Positions 25,471 to 34,883 of a stretch of 64,000 bases of DNA are shown piece after piece. Below the pieces are notes generated by a model. The model had not been told where the DNA came from and searched no databases. It saw only the letters and a program-made list of their open reading frames with translations. The DNA comes from Anaerorudis cellulosivorans (GTDB taxonomy: Bacteria > Bacteroidota > Bacteroidia > Bacteroidales > Dysgonomonadaceae), in contig NZ_JAPCWE010000008.1 of assembly GCF_025943985.1 (NCBI RefSeq), forward strand, positions 62,001-126,000, read 5' to 3'. The position numbers and the translations under genes were made by a program. The number at the start of each line of letters is the position of its first letter. Position 1 is the stretch's first letter.

Positions 25471-27506
25471 TTAGGAGTGAGTTGCGTCGTGTGCAGCTTC
25501 GTTGGTACCGGCAACAGGTATAACGTATGTTGCGGCATCTCCCCGAGTTGTTTTCGGGGAAGCGTTTGAGGGATGAGTAGCCGCTGCGTCAGCGGTAGCG
25601 GCAAAAGGCACGTCGTCAAGCGAAGCGTAAGGCGAGTTCAGGCTGTGAAACTCCGGAACAATCTCCTTCATCTTGCGTACCGTCTTCATGTCGTCATATT
25701 CATACGACAGTTGGATCAGCTCCTCAATCTCCCTTTTCGCCACTTCATATTCGTACTCCCGCACCTCGGCAATCATAATTTTCTCGTGGTGCGTCGGCTT
25801 GGTATACTCCTCTATGTTCAGCAACTCCTCATACAGCTTCTCGCCCGGCCGCAGCCCCGTGAACCGTATTTGTACCTCCTTGCGCCCCGAAAGCCCGATC
25901 ATCTTCTTGGCCAGATCCACAATTTTACCGGCTTTCCCATGTCAAACACGTAAATCTCGCCGCCTTTGCCCATCGAGCCCGCTTCCAGCACCAGCTGGCA
26001 CGCCTCGGAAATCGTCATGAAATATCGGATGATTTCCGGATGTGTCACCGTCACCGGTCCCCCGTTGCGTATTTGCTCTTTAAACAGCGGAATCACCGAA
26101 CCGTTCGACCCCAGCACATTGCCGAAGCGCGTGGTAATGAATTGCACCGAGTGTCCTCCCTGCCGCTGCAGGTACTTGGCCAGCGACTGAATATAAATCT
26201 CGCAAATCCGCTTCGAACACCCCATCACGTTCGACGGGTTCACCGCCTTGTCCGTCGAAATCATCACAAACTTTTCCACACCATATTCCACAGCCAGGTC
26301 GGCCACGATCTTCGTCCCCAGCACGTTCGTCTGAATCGATTCCGACACGTTCTCCTCCATCATCGGCACATGCTTGTAAGCCGCCGCATGAAAAATATAC
26401 TGCGGGCGTGTCTCCTCAAAAATCCGTTTCATTCGCGAACCGTTCGCCACATCCGCCACAAAAATCTGCGTATCCACCTCACACCATTTCTCCTTCATCT
26501 CCAGCCGCATATTGTTCAACGGCGTCTCCGCCTGATCCACCAAGACAATCGTGTACGGATTAAAAGCCGCCACCTGTCGCACAATCTCACTGCCGATGGA
26601 ACCCGCCGCACCCGTCACCATCACCCGCTTCCCCTCAATGTGCGAAGCAATGTGCTGCATGTTTATCTGTATCGGTTTGCGCGGCAGCAAATCTTCAATC
26701 TCGATCTCCCGCAACTGCGACTTCCTCGTCAGTCCCCCCGTCAAATCGCTCAGCGGCGGCGTGGTCAGCAACGCAATGTTCCTTTCGAAAAACCGGTCGA
26801 GCAGCGGTGTGTTCATCACCCCCTCAATCTTTTGAGGTGACACTATCACCATATCCACCCCCTTTTTCTCCATCACGTCAAACAGCCTTTCGTCGTTGGC
26901 ATACACATTCACCCCCATCAGCGTTTTCCCTATCATCGGCACTTCGTCAGAGATAAACCCCGCAACGCGGTAATTAAATTCGGGATTGCCGTTCAGTGAG
27001 CGCGCGATGCTTATACCCCCCTCTTTCGTGCCGTAAACAAACACATTGTGTAATGCTTTAGACTGATGTGTCACGTATTCGTAAAACTCCTTGATACAAA
27101 TCCGCGAAAACACCATCAACATCATGTTGAGTACATAAGTAGAGAAAAACAGCATTTCCGAAATGCCGTATGAAGGATGACGAAACGAGAACGTTTTCAG
27201 CAGAATATACGACAGACCGTAACCCAACGTAAGCGAATAAACGATCTTCAGCAAATCGGTAAAAGCCGAGAAACGCAAAATTCCGCTGAAGGTGCGAAAT
27301 ACCATAAAGAAGATCACGTTGAATACCACCAGCATCAGGGTAATCCAAAACCCCTCCATGCGCATGTTCGTACTGAATCCGTCGAAGCCGTAACGCAAAA
27401 AATACGTCAGCAGGCACGAGAAAACAATCATGACTACGTCGAGAATCAGTATCGAAAAACGCGACAATACCCTGTTCGACAGGTACTCTTCAATTAACTT
27501 TCTCAT
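25471..27506 (-). pseudogene. WbpM/PglF-type nucleotide-sugar 4,6-dehydratase, frameshifted near the C-terminus
   Basis: From the ATG at 27506 (MRKLIEEYLSNRVL) the protein has four N-terminal membrane segments, a CoA-binding-like domain, and a C-terminal Rossmann dehydratase with VTGAAGSIGSEI and STDKAVNPSNVMGCSKR (Met-Lys pair in place of the usual Tyr-Lys of SDRs, as in PglF/WbpM). The expected VKIVDLAKKMIGLSG is split: a run of four A (25923-25926), where five would keep frame, diverts the frame to a premature stop at 25899. The remaining 140 codons follow in the second frame to 25471. Its likely role is UDP-GlcNAc C4-oxidation/C6-dehydration for the first sugar. Even truncated, the active-site part is complete. 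Confidence 0.85.
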
Positions 27507-27528
27507 TTGTGCTTCTCTAATTTTTTTA

Positions 27529-27536
27529 CAAATATA
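27529..27536 (-). promoter_or_regulatory. -7 element (TATATTTG) for the wbpM-like gene
   Basis: TATATTTG on the minus strand fits TAnnTTTG. It lies inside the first codons of the longest possible frame (27542), which supports the ATG at 27506 as start. Confidence 0.6.
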
Positions 27537-27575
27537 AAACAAAAATTAATATTGTACACTAAACGCAGGATGAAT

Positions 27576-29435
27576 TTAGTGGTTAGATAATGACTCATTC
27601 GAGAAATAACGCTCCAGTCTGTCATACCATTCCTGGAGCCAGTCGGCAAAATTCAAAAGATTGATCCCCCTTTCTTTGAATTTCAGAAAATGTTTATAAC
27701 CTTCTTGACTGTTGCTCAGGCAACAGTAATAGTGAGCCAAACGCAAATGATACTCAGCAATCATAAGTGCATTTTCAGCTTTATTCATGATAGGTAGAAT
27801 TTTTGCAATCAAACGATACCCTTCTTCGTAAAGCCGGATGAAGCTTTCCGACTGTGTATCGATCCTATATGTATTAATAATAACATCCATAGCACATGTG
27901 ACCTCATCCAATTTTAAAAACAATGAATCCAATAAATTCATTGCAAGGGAATGCTTTTCATCAAAAAGGATCAGTTGATCAAGTATCTTGAGTTTTTCAG
28001 ATAGCTGTTTTATGTATTGTTCAAAACTCGGTATAGTCAGGTTTAACGTTGCTATCTTGGCTTTAAACTTAATGTACGATCTTTTCTTAACCACATTTTC
28101 ATTTCGCAATTTTGCTATCTCATGATCAATATCTACAGTATCAAGTTTTTTGATGCATTTATCCATCAAGGCAATAATTCTTTTCTCATCCTGAGATCCG
28201 TAACGCGAACTTGCAATTCCCAAAATTTCATTCGTGACCCACTGTATCAGAGAAAAATCGGTTTCCAATATGTCATCCAATTTCCTTTCAACTTCCGATA
28301 AAACCTCTTCAAATAAAATATCATGATTGAAGCAAATACGTAATAAGCTGATCAAAAAGGGATATCTTTTTGACTTTGAAGCCCTATGGTATTCATCAAA
28401 AAGTGTTCCAATCACTTTTTCCAGACTCTCGGTATCGCCTTTTTGCCTATAATATATTAGCTGAACATTTGCTATGTGAATACGTTGATCTGTTGTAAAT
28501 GTCGGCAACGATTTAACATAATTTTGGTACAATTCTTCCGCTTTTTCAGTGTTGCCCGAATGCAAAAAATTAAATATCAAATTAATCGATGCCGTATCTA
28601 TATTAGATTTAATTTGTTGACTTGTAGCGAAAGATTTTTGGGAATAATCGGACCAATCAATATTTTCAGATCTGTTTTCTGCAATTACTGCCAGATTATT
28701 TTCCGCTATCTGTTTATACAATGCATTCGAGGTGGTTGCAAGTAGTTTTTGATTCAACTCTTCCGATAAATCTAAATTCAGTTTTTGGTATGCCACTATC
28801 GATTCAACATAAAGTTTATCCTCCTCTTTCAGTAAATGTTTAATGGAATCATATTTATTTTCCCAAGATCTAATGGCTTGCGTGTCGCAATAGATATTAA
28901 ACTGCTGAATCAGAAAGACGCGTTTTTCTTCATCGGTAAGTTGCAACTTCTGAATATCATCCATTATATCGAAACATAGGGGATAGATACCCTGATTATG
29001 CATAAAATGAAGGCACATCAATCCATATCTGTATTTGCCTAATTGAGAAATAAATAACTTTCTATTATTAACATAAAAGTCGGTATAATCATCTATATCC
29101 TGAGTTAGCAATTTCTTTTCCAGTGACTTTATTAAATAATATTCGTAAGAAACCTTCAAGGTAGAATTAACCAGATAAATGTAAGCAAAAACAAGAGTTG
29201 AAGCAGAAATCGACAACCAGGTATATTTTATGGAAAATAGTTTTATGCTATTAAATATCAAAATGATAAGTATAATACCTGCATACCAAAAAGGTAAAGA
29301 CTTCTGTCGTGGATTCTTGTTGTAATCTTTTTTAATGTAAGAATAAATTATTGGAACAAATAATAGGAGGTATGCAATCCATAGTTTCCCATTTCGTAGA
29401 TTTTCAATAAAATCGTTTACATTTATTTCAAACAT
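27576..29435 (-). CDS. Hypothetical membrane-anchored helical (TPR-like) protein
   Basis: About 619 residues from the ATG at 29435 (MFEINVNDF); the frame also allows 29453. Three hydrophobic segments occupy the first 110 residues (IAYLLLFVPIIYSYI, AGIILIILIFNSI, SISASTLVFAYIYLV). The rest is a long alpha-helical region with paired-helix spacing reminiscent of TPR-like repeats, presumably cytosolic. No family was recognised. It lies between the wbpM-like gene and an aminotransferase fragment, at the distal end of the polysaccharide locus, so a regulatory or assembly role is possible but unproven. Confidence 0.6.
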   Translation of the reverse strand: MFEINVNDFIENLRNGKLWIAYLLLFVPIIYSYIKKDYNKNPRQKSLPFWYAGIILIILIFNSIKLFSIKYTWLSISASTLVFAYIYLVNSTLKVSYEYYLIKSLEKKLLTQDIDDYTDFYVNNRKLFISQLGKYRYGLMCLHFMHNQGIYPLCFDIMDDIQKLQLTDEEKRVFLIQQFNIYCDTQAIRSWENKYDSIKHLLKEEDKLYVESIVAYQKLNLDLSEELNQKLLATTSNALYKQIAENNLAVIAENRSENIDWSDYSQKSFATSQQIKSNIDTASINLIFNFLHSGNTEKAEELYQNYVKSLPTFTTDQRIHIANVQLIYYRQKGDTESLEKVIGTLFDEYHRASKSKRYPFLISLLRICFNHDILFEEVLSEVERKLDDILETDFSLIQWVTNEILGIASSRYGSQDEKRIIALMDKCIKKLDTVDIDHEIAKLRNENVVKKRSYIKFKAKIATLNLTIPSFEQYIKQLSEKLKILDQLILFDEKHSLAMNLLDSLFLKLDEVTCAMDVIINTYRIDTQSESFIRLYEEGYRLIAKILPIMNKAENALMIAEYHLRLAHYYCCLSNSQEGYKHFLKFKERGINLLNFADWLQEWYDRLERYFSNESLSNH

Positions 29436-29508
29436 GGTTAAATTACCGGACAAAGATTACGATTAGCAGGTGATTGTTGAATGATGAATGGAGGTTGGCG
29501 AATGGTAA

Positions 29509-29650
29509 TTAGTACATCTCTTTAATGACGCTGGCAACGCGTCCGATGCCCGCGCAAATGTTGCTCATGTGGTAATTATACCCGATGTGCGAATGCTGAT
29601 AATGCGGCGCGTTGTCTCGTGCCTGCGTGGCGAAGAATTTCGTCTGCTTT
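29509..29650 (-). pseudogene. Fragment of a PglE-like DegT aminotransferase
   Basis: The minus strand reads KFFATQARDNAPHYQHSHIG, then YNYHMSNICAGIGR, unmistakably the region after the PLP lysine in DegT/DnrJ aminotransferases such as PglE (family motif HSxIGYNYRMSN). It then runs out of the family pattern into a stop at 29509. Everything else of the gene is missing. Bases 29651-29875 hold no recognisable gene. Confidence 0.75.
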
Positions 29651-29875
29651 CATTAGCAATTGTCATTAGTGTAGCATAAAGCTTGAACAATTCTCCCCAT
29701 TAGGGCTACTTGCAATACTACTTTAATGAATTTTGTAATCATAGCTGTGAAGTTTTTAATTAAAATCATTGTTATCAATGAAGAAAATGTTAAAACTCCA
29801 ACTTATGGACATTGTCATCTCAATAATAAAAATAACCTTTATAATCAGATTCTTTAGTTTTTAAAATGAAGACAA

Positions 29876-30367
29876 TTATTTTTCTGGAAACAAATCCAAT
29901 TGTTGCTCTGGGAGTTTAGGTAAATTGTTTGCAGGAATTAATCCTTTCGAATAACTAATTACTTCTTTATCATTACTATAAATCACGTTTGCATTATATG
30001 CAAGTGCAGTTGCTACAACCATAAAGTCAGCCTTCATTTTTTCTCTCCTAATCCCATTATCATGTGCAAACTGCTTCAGATTATTGAATTTATCATGTAA
30101 TAAATTGGCATATATTACTGCACATAAGGTATTAAATTCACCAATCATAAAATTCTCTGAGATAACCTTCATATATACAGGGTACGTTTCATTTGGTTCA
30201 GGGGCAAGTATTTCAGCAATAACAACTGTAGGTATCAGAATATGATGCCCATCCTCATCTGCCTTTTTAAAAAAATGCAGAGCCCTTTCAATCATGTTTT
30301 CTTGGCCGTCCGTACATTGTTTTTTAATACCCCAGATAAATATCTGAGAATCTATACAATAAATCAT
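29876..30367 (-). CDS. PIN-domain protein, probable toxin
   Basis: A 163-residue PIN-domain protein with D5 (MIYCIDSQIFIW), E50 (VVIAEIL), D114 (MKADFMVVATAL) and D131 (YSNDKEV) as the likely metal ligands. PIN proteins of this length are usually toxin RNases. It lies 7 bases downstream of a 260-residue protein of unknown family, which would then be its antitoxin or partner. Both are embedded in the polysaccharide locus. Confidence 0.8.
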   Translation of the reverse strand: MIYCIDSQIFIWGIKKQCTDGQENMIERALHFFKKADEDGHHILIPTVVIAEILAPEPNETYPVYMKVISENFMIGEFNTLCAVIYANLLHDKFNNLKQFAHDNGIRREKMKADFMVVATALAYNANVIYSNDKEVISYSKGLIPANNLPKLPEQQLDLFPEK

Positions 30368-30374
30368 TACATAA

Positions 30375-31157
30375 TTATTTTCTAAAAAGTGCTTCGTTTA
30401 TTTCATTTTCGGAATTATAGTTATCCCAAATGCCACTGGTAATATTATTTTTTATTTCGTTTATTGCATTAAAAGTATTACACCCGTTATACGGAACAAC
30501 ACTATTAAATTTAAATTTTATTACTTGATATGTTTTAGCGTCCCACATAGCAGATCCTTTTAATCCTATATATTGATACAGATTAACTGCCAGTTTTTGA
30601 GCATCTTCCTCAGAAATATCAATTATTATCTTATTCTCTTCATTTATTTTTAAGTGTAGATTTGGTTTCTCACCTCCAATATCGGTTAACTTTCCATATA
30701 AAATTGTTTCACCTTCAAACACACCATAATCAATTTTATTTATTATTGTCTCTTTGGTAATTGAAGCCAGACTTCGATCATCCAATTTAAAAGTTGCTAT
30801 ACAATTATATTTTCTTGCGAATTTTGCAATTTTATTTAATGATTCCACAGACTTTGCAGGTAAATTAGAATAATCGTTACTGTTTATACCGTCTGAGATT
30901 AGCTGGTAACTTGCGAGTATTAATGGAATGGATAACAATGGTTTGAAAAAAATATCCAGGCTTTTATCCCCGATATTAATGAAGGAAAAAAGTATCTGAT
31001 CTGTGTCTATTTCCGGATTATTTTCTTTAATAACATTCAATAAAATCTCCTCAAAGTTAACAACCTGGGTTGCTATCTCTGATGGCTTCACAGTGTATGG
31101 GTTAATACCATTACCACTGAAATTCAATTCTAATATGTTATCATTATATTCTGCCAT
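30375..31157 (-). CDS. Unknown protein paired with the PIN-domain protein
   Basis: About 260 residues from the ATG at 31157 (MAEYNDNILELNFSGNGINP). No helix-turn-helix or known antitoxin motif is visible. Notable parts are FINIGDKSLDIFFKPLLSIP (moderately hydrophobic), a central LDDRSLASITKETI and YGKLTDIGGEKPNLHLKI, a beta-rich stretch. The longer frame start (31166) falls next to the -7 element and is rejected. I do not recognise the family; the tight spacing to the PIN gene suggests a two-gene module. Confidence 0.65.
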   Translation of the reverse strand: MAEYNDNILELNFSGNGINPYTVKPSEIATQVVNFEEILLNVIKENNPEIDTDQILFSFINIGDKSLDIFFKPLLSIPLILASYQLISDGINSNDYSNLPAKSVESLNKIAKFARKYNCIATFKLDDRSLASITKETIINKIDYGVFEGETILYGKLTDIGGEKPNLHLKINEENKIIIDISEEDAQKLAVNLYQYIGLKGSAMWDAKTYQVIKFKFNSVVPYNGCNTFNAINEIKNNITSGIWDNYNSENEINEALFRK

Positions 31158-31163
31158 AAAACG

Positions 31164-31171
31164 CAAATATA
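31164..31171 (-). promoter_or_regulatory. -7 element (TATATTTG) for the PIN-associated gene pair
   Basis: TATATTTG on the minus strand lies 6 bases before the ATG at 31157. The pair thus has its own promoter inside the polysaccharide locus. Confidence 0.6.
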
Positions 31172-31285
31172 TTTGTTTTCTCGCGATTTAATCATGAATA
31201 TTGCAAAAAAAATAATTTACTCCTATTTTTTAAATAATATTTTAAACCATCCATAAGGTATTACCATTGTAGAACTAAATCAATA

Positions 31286-31873
31286 TTATTTTACAATCTT
31301 TCCCAAAGTCATAAAAATGATTTTGAAATATTCCTTTACTGAGCGATTTTCGATATATTTCATGTTGTACCTGATTTTTTCGGGTATGATGACCTCTACG
31401 TACGTCTTTTCGGGATCGTCAGATTTAGCCAACACTTCATTTTCATCAATATAATGAATCGATGCATAATCTGTGAGTCCCGGTTTTACAGACAACACTT
31501 TTCGTTGTTCCGGTGTGTACATTTCCACATATTTACGAACCTCGGGGCGAGGTCCCACCAAACTCATGTTCCCACGCAGTACATTCACCAGCTGAGGCAA
31601 CTCATCCAGTTTGTATTTTCTAAGAAAACACCCTGCACGGGTAACTCTTGGGTCGCATTCCCCGACAGTAATCAATCCTTTTTTATCGGCATTCACAACC
31701 ATTGTTCTGAATTTATACAACCGAAAATCTTCATCATTCTTTCCTACACGTAATTGCTTATAAAATACGGGCCCTTTTGAATCGACTTTAATCCATACGG
31801 CTAATACAAGAAATAAAGGGGAAAGAACAACCACACCAAGAGAAGAAAAAAGAATATCAAAAAAACGAATCAT
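31286..31873 (-). CDS. PglC/WcfS-type initiating phosphoglycosyl transferase
   Basis: A 195-residue member of the bacterial sugar transferase family without the extra membrane domains of WbaP. One re-entrant hydrophobic segment (ILFSSLGVVVLSPLFLVLAV) is followed by KFRTM, KYKLDELPQLVNVL with the catalytic Asp-Glu, and GPRPE. It transfers a phospho-amino sugar from UDP to undecaprenyl phosphate at the inner membrane and so starts the repeat unit. The neighbouring aminotransferase and acetyltransferase point to an N-acetylated 4-amino-6-deoxy sugar (bacillosamine- or AATGal-like) as its donor. Confidence 0.9.
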   Translation of the reverse strand: MIRFFDILFSSLGVVVLSPLFLVLAVWIKVDSKGPVFYKQLRVGKNDEDFRLYKFRTMVVNADKKGLITVGECDPRVTRAGCFLRKYKLDELPQLVNVLRGNMSLVGPRPEVRKYVEMYTPEQRKVLSVKPGLTDYASIHYIDENEVLAKSDDPEKTYVEVIIPEKIRYNMKYIENRSVKEYFKIIFMTLGKIVK

Positions 31874-31875
31874 TC

Positions 31876-33093
31876 TTATTTTACTTTATCATAAGCAGTA
31901 ATTACTGCATCAATCACACACCGAACTTGCTCATCAGTAAGTTGAGGGTAAATGGGTAAAGAAATTTCCCTTTTATAATTATTGTATGCTACCGGATAAT
32001 CGGCTATGTCGTAGCCCTGTTGGTTAAAAAACGACAACATAGGCATCGGTATAAAATGCACATTCACAGCCACTCCTTTTCTGGCAATCTCATCGATCAT
32101 CGCATCCCGTTTTTCCTCTGTAATATCTTGTATCCGCAGGGCATAAATATGGTATGAAGTTTCTCGTCCCTCTTTTTTTGCTGGAGGAAGGATAGCCCAG
32201 TCGCATTTACTAAAAGCATCATCATACATTTGGAATACCCTTTTTCGTTCTTTTAGAAGTTCATCGTATTTCCGTATTTGTGCCAGTCCGATGGCCGCAT
32301 TTACATCTGCCATATTGATTTTCATTCCAAACCCTACAATATCATAACGCCAGCCCCCGGCTTTGCTTTTAGAAAAAGCATCTTTTGTCTGGCAATTCAA
32401 ACTCATCTGACGTAACTCTTTATACAATTCCTCATTATCAAATGGAGCAGGAAGATTCAAACATATGGCCCCGCCTTCGGCTGTTGTTACGTTTTTGACG
32501 GCATGTAATGAGAATATGGCAATATCGGTTTCGCTTCCGGTACGTATTTCTTTTTCGTACCAAGCCCCCAGTGAATGAGCTGCATCATTCAGCACCAAAA
32601 TTCGTCCCAATTTTCGTTGGTTTTCAGTTTCAGGCAAAAACAAAGCTTTTATTTCAGGTTCGTTGACCAATTTCATGATAGCATTGTAATCACAAGGGAA
32701 ACCGGCAATATCCACAGGAATAATTGCTTTTGTTTTTGAAGTGATAGCTTTCCATATGGCTTCAACAGAAATATTAAAATCGTCTCCCGAATCTACCATC
32801 ACCGGTTTGGCACCCGCATGCATCACAGCCAATGCCGTTGCACAATACGTATATGCCGGAACAATTACTTCGTCGCCTTCTTTGACGCCCCACCATTTGA
32901 GCATCATGATGGCTCCCGAAGTCCACGAATTGACGCATAATACTTCTTTTGTCCCGGTAAACCGTTTGATTTCGTTTTCCAATGCTTTCACTTTCGGACC
33001 GGTTGTTATCCAGCCCGATTGCAACGCATCTACTACTTCGTTTACTACATCTTGATCAATATATGGAGGAGAAAATGGAATTTTCATATTCAT
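31876..33093 (-). CDS. DegT/DnrJ-type nucleotide-sugar aminotransferase (WcfR/PglE-like)
   Basis: A 405-residue PLP aminotransferase. SLHAVKNVTTAEGGAI holds the Schiff-base Lys; VLNDAAHSLGAW holds the pyridine-binding Asp; the C-terminus is typical (ISLPIYPQLTDEQV). It would aminate C4 of the 4-keto-6-deoxy sugar made by the WbpM-like enzyme. It is 2 bases upstream of the PglC-like gene and overlaps the GNAT gene by 4 bases, as in pgl and PSA-type loci. The likely start is the ATG at 33087 (MKIPFSPP) or 33093. Confidence 0.9.
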   Translation of the reverse strand: MNMKIPFSPPYIDQDVVNEVVDALQSGWITTGPKVKALENEIKRFTGTKEVLCVNSWTSGAIMMLKWWGVKEGDEVIVPAYTYCATALAVMHAGAKPVMVDSGDDFNISVEAIWKAITSKTKAIIPVDIAGFPCDYNAIMKLVNEPEIKALFLPETENQRKLGRILVLNDAAHSLGAWYEKEIRTGSETDIAIFSLHAVKNVTTAEGGAICLNLPAPFDNEELYKELRQMSLNCQTKDAFSKSKAGGWRYDIVGFGMKINMADVNAAIGLAQIRKYDELLKERKRVFQMYDDAFSKCDWAILPPAKKEGRETSYHIYALRIQDITEEKRDAMIDEIARKGVAVNVHFIPMPMLSFFNQQGYDIADYPVAYNNYKREISLPIYPQLTDEQVRCVIDAVITAYDKVK

Positions 33094-33686
33094 AAGTTTT
33101 TAATCAATCGATACATTTTCCTATTAGGATATGCAATAAAGTCATACATTATTTCATAGTTCATTGCCTGATAAAACTTCAGCGTCTTATCATTGTCGTA
33201 AAAGTCTGTTGTAAGCGACAATTGTTTTATTCCTTTTTCACGCAATATCTTTTCCAAATCAGAAAGGAGAAGTTTACCAACACCTTTTCCTTGTGCTGCG
33301 GGAGATACACCAATGGATAACAATTCAGCATAGTTCCCTTCGTCAGGCACAGACGGATTTGATTTGGAGAAATTTTTCAGCAAACGTAACAAAGCTTTGG
33401 GATTTCTAAAAATGATCGATAACCCGATTTTTGCAAATTGGTAAAAATTCTTTTTTACCAGATATGTATTGAACCCAGCTGAGAAAGTTGTAGCTGCACA
33501 GAAGCCCAATAAAATTCCATCCTCAAAACAACCGAGTAAAATACCCCGATCGTTTTCCCTTATAGCATTATAGTAAGTAAAAAGAAAGTTTTTTCCTAAT
33601 CCGGAAAGAAAGAATCCCTTAAAGGCTTCTAAATGAATATCTGTAAGTGTCAATATTTCCTCCCTGTCAGGTATTCTGTTATCCAT
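33090..33686 (-). CDS. GNAT-family N-acetyltransferase
   Basis: A 198-residue GNAT protein. The acetyl-CoA pyrophosphate loop is QGKGVG in VSPAAQGKGVGKLLLSDL (residues about 125-142). In this position, between the WbuB-like transferase and the aminotransferase, it probably N-acetylates the 4-amino group of the first sugar, the role that PglD (an unrelated fold) plays in Campylobacter. It overlaps the aminotransferase start by 4 bases. Confidence 0.85.
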   Translation of the reverse strand: MDNRIPDREEILTLTDIHLEAFKGFFLSGLGKNFLFTYYNAIRENDRGILLGCFEDGILLGFCAATTFSAGFNTYLVKKNFYQFAKIGLSIIFRNPKALLRLLKNFSKSNPSVPDEGNYAELLSIGVSPAAQGKGVGKLLLSDLEKILREKGIKQLSLTTDFYDNDKTLKFYQAMNYEIMYDFIAYPNRKMYRLIKNL

Positions 33687-33687
33687 A

Positions 33688-34881
33688 TTATTTGGGAATT
33701 AGCTTTTCAATCAAACCCGTAAGTTTCGTCAAATTTGCCTCTTTCGAAAGCTCCTTCAATGCATAATCTCTGCTATTTTGTCCCATTTGGTTCAATTTTT
33801 CTTTCGACAAATTGCATGCATTATGCATAGCGTCTGTAAGTAGTTCTATTTCTTCAGGGGGCACAATGATGCCGCATTCACCTTCTTTTATGATCTCAGC
33901 CACATCTGTGTTATCTTCGACACAGGCTATCACAGGTTTGGCCGAGAGTAAGTAAGCTGTAAGTTTAGATGGCGTTGCTGTTTGGGCAATCCCTTTCTTT
34001 AAGGGTAGAATTAGCACATCAGCTTTCGATTGCAATTCAGGCACCTCATCGGGTGATACTTCCAAAAATTCGATGGATTCATTATTTAAATCATTTGCCA
34101 GTTGTACACATTTTGCTTTATCTGGTCCGTTACCTGCAATAATCAATTTGGTTTTTCTTTGCAGTAACTTATTATACGCTTTTATCACATTTTCGACACC
34201 TGCACTCGGTGCAATTGAGCCCACATACATGAAAATAAAATCTTCAGACTCTTTTTCTTTAGGAATATAGTTCACAAAAGCATCGTCATCTTGCCAATTC
34301 CTGATCAGTTCAAATTTCGATCTATGCACTCGTCGTGTTGAAGACAAATAATCAATCATAGAATTGGATATTCCCAATATCAGAGTAGCTTTCAACAAAA
34401 TCGACTGATCCATCGGTAGAAAAATCTTAGTTATCGTTTTATTTAAGACAATGGGTAATTTTTTAGCAATTGATTCTGGATAGATGTCTTGCACATGTAA
34501 GACGGAAGGAATGTGATATTTTTTTGCTGCTTTCACCGCCTCTTTCTGGGCAAATAGCGGCCATGTGTTTACATAAATAACATCTATATCACTTTTATGT
34601 TCCAGAATATATTTCGCACAATACTTCCCAAAACTTATACTCTCTCTCAAACGGCCAATAATCTTTGATTCAGGTGATGTAAATGAGGGTAAATGTACTA
34701 CCTCATACGGTAGTTTATCCTTCTTTTTAGAGAAATGATATCCTTGCGGTCGTGTCGGTTCCGGACAAAGTACGGTTACCTGATGAGTAACCGACAATCT
34801 TTCGGCAATATCTCTGGATAACATCGCAGTAACCAATGGTTCAGGAGGGAATACAGCAGAAATAATTACAACTCTACTCAT
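33688..34881 (-). CDS. GT4 glycosyltransferase, WbuB-like
   Basis: A 397-residue GT-B fold transferase. The N-terminal PPEPLVTAMLSRDIAERL and the C-terminal nucleotide-binding region with PLKKGIAQTATPSKLTAYLL and the E(x7)E-like part are typical of GT4. The opening and VLHVQDIYPESIAKKLPI resemble WbuB/WbjE proteins that add L-FucNAc. It sits 2 bases from the FnlC-like epimerase, whose product would be the donor precursor. Specificity is inferred from context. Confidence 0.85.
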   Translation of the reverse strand: MSRVVIISAVFPPEPLVTAMLSRDIAERLSVTHQVTVLCPEPTRPQGYHFSKKKDKLPYEVVHLPSFTSPESKIIGRLRESISFGKYCAKYILEHKSDIDVIYVNTWPLFAQKEAVKAAKKYHIPSVLHVQDIYPESIAKKLPIVLNKTITKIFLPMDQSILLKATLILGISNSMIDYLSSTRRVHRSKFELIRNWQDDDAFVNYIPKEKESEDFIFMYVGSIAPSAGVENVIKAYNKLLQRKTKLIIAGNGPDKAKCVQLANDLNNESIEFLEVSPDEVPELQSKADVLILPLKKGIAQTATPSKLTAYLLSAKPVIACVEDNTDVAEIIKEGECGIIVPPEEIELLTDAMHNACNLSKEKLNQMGQNSRDYALKELSKEANLTKLTGLIEKLIPK

Positions 34882-34883
34882 AC

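Noticed and set aside
25353-25619. Open frame of 88 codons over the minisatellite and the dehydratase tail
   Set aside because: Its Pro/Leu/Thr-rich product reflects the repeat; the wbpM-like tail in another frame explains the coding part.
28935-28960. Match of about 20 bases between the 75-bp repeat (AAGTTGCAACTTCTGAAT) and the coding sequence at 28.9 kb
   Set aside because: It lies inside an intact coding region, is short and isolated, and no neighbouring sequence is shared.
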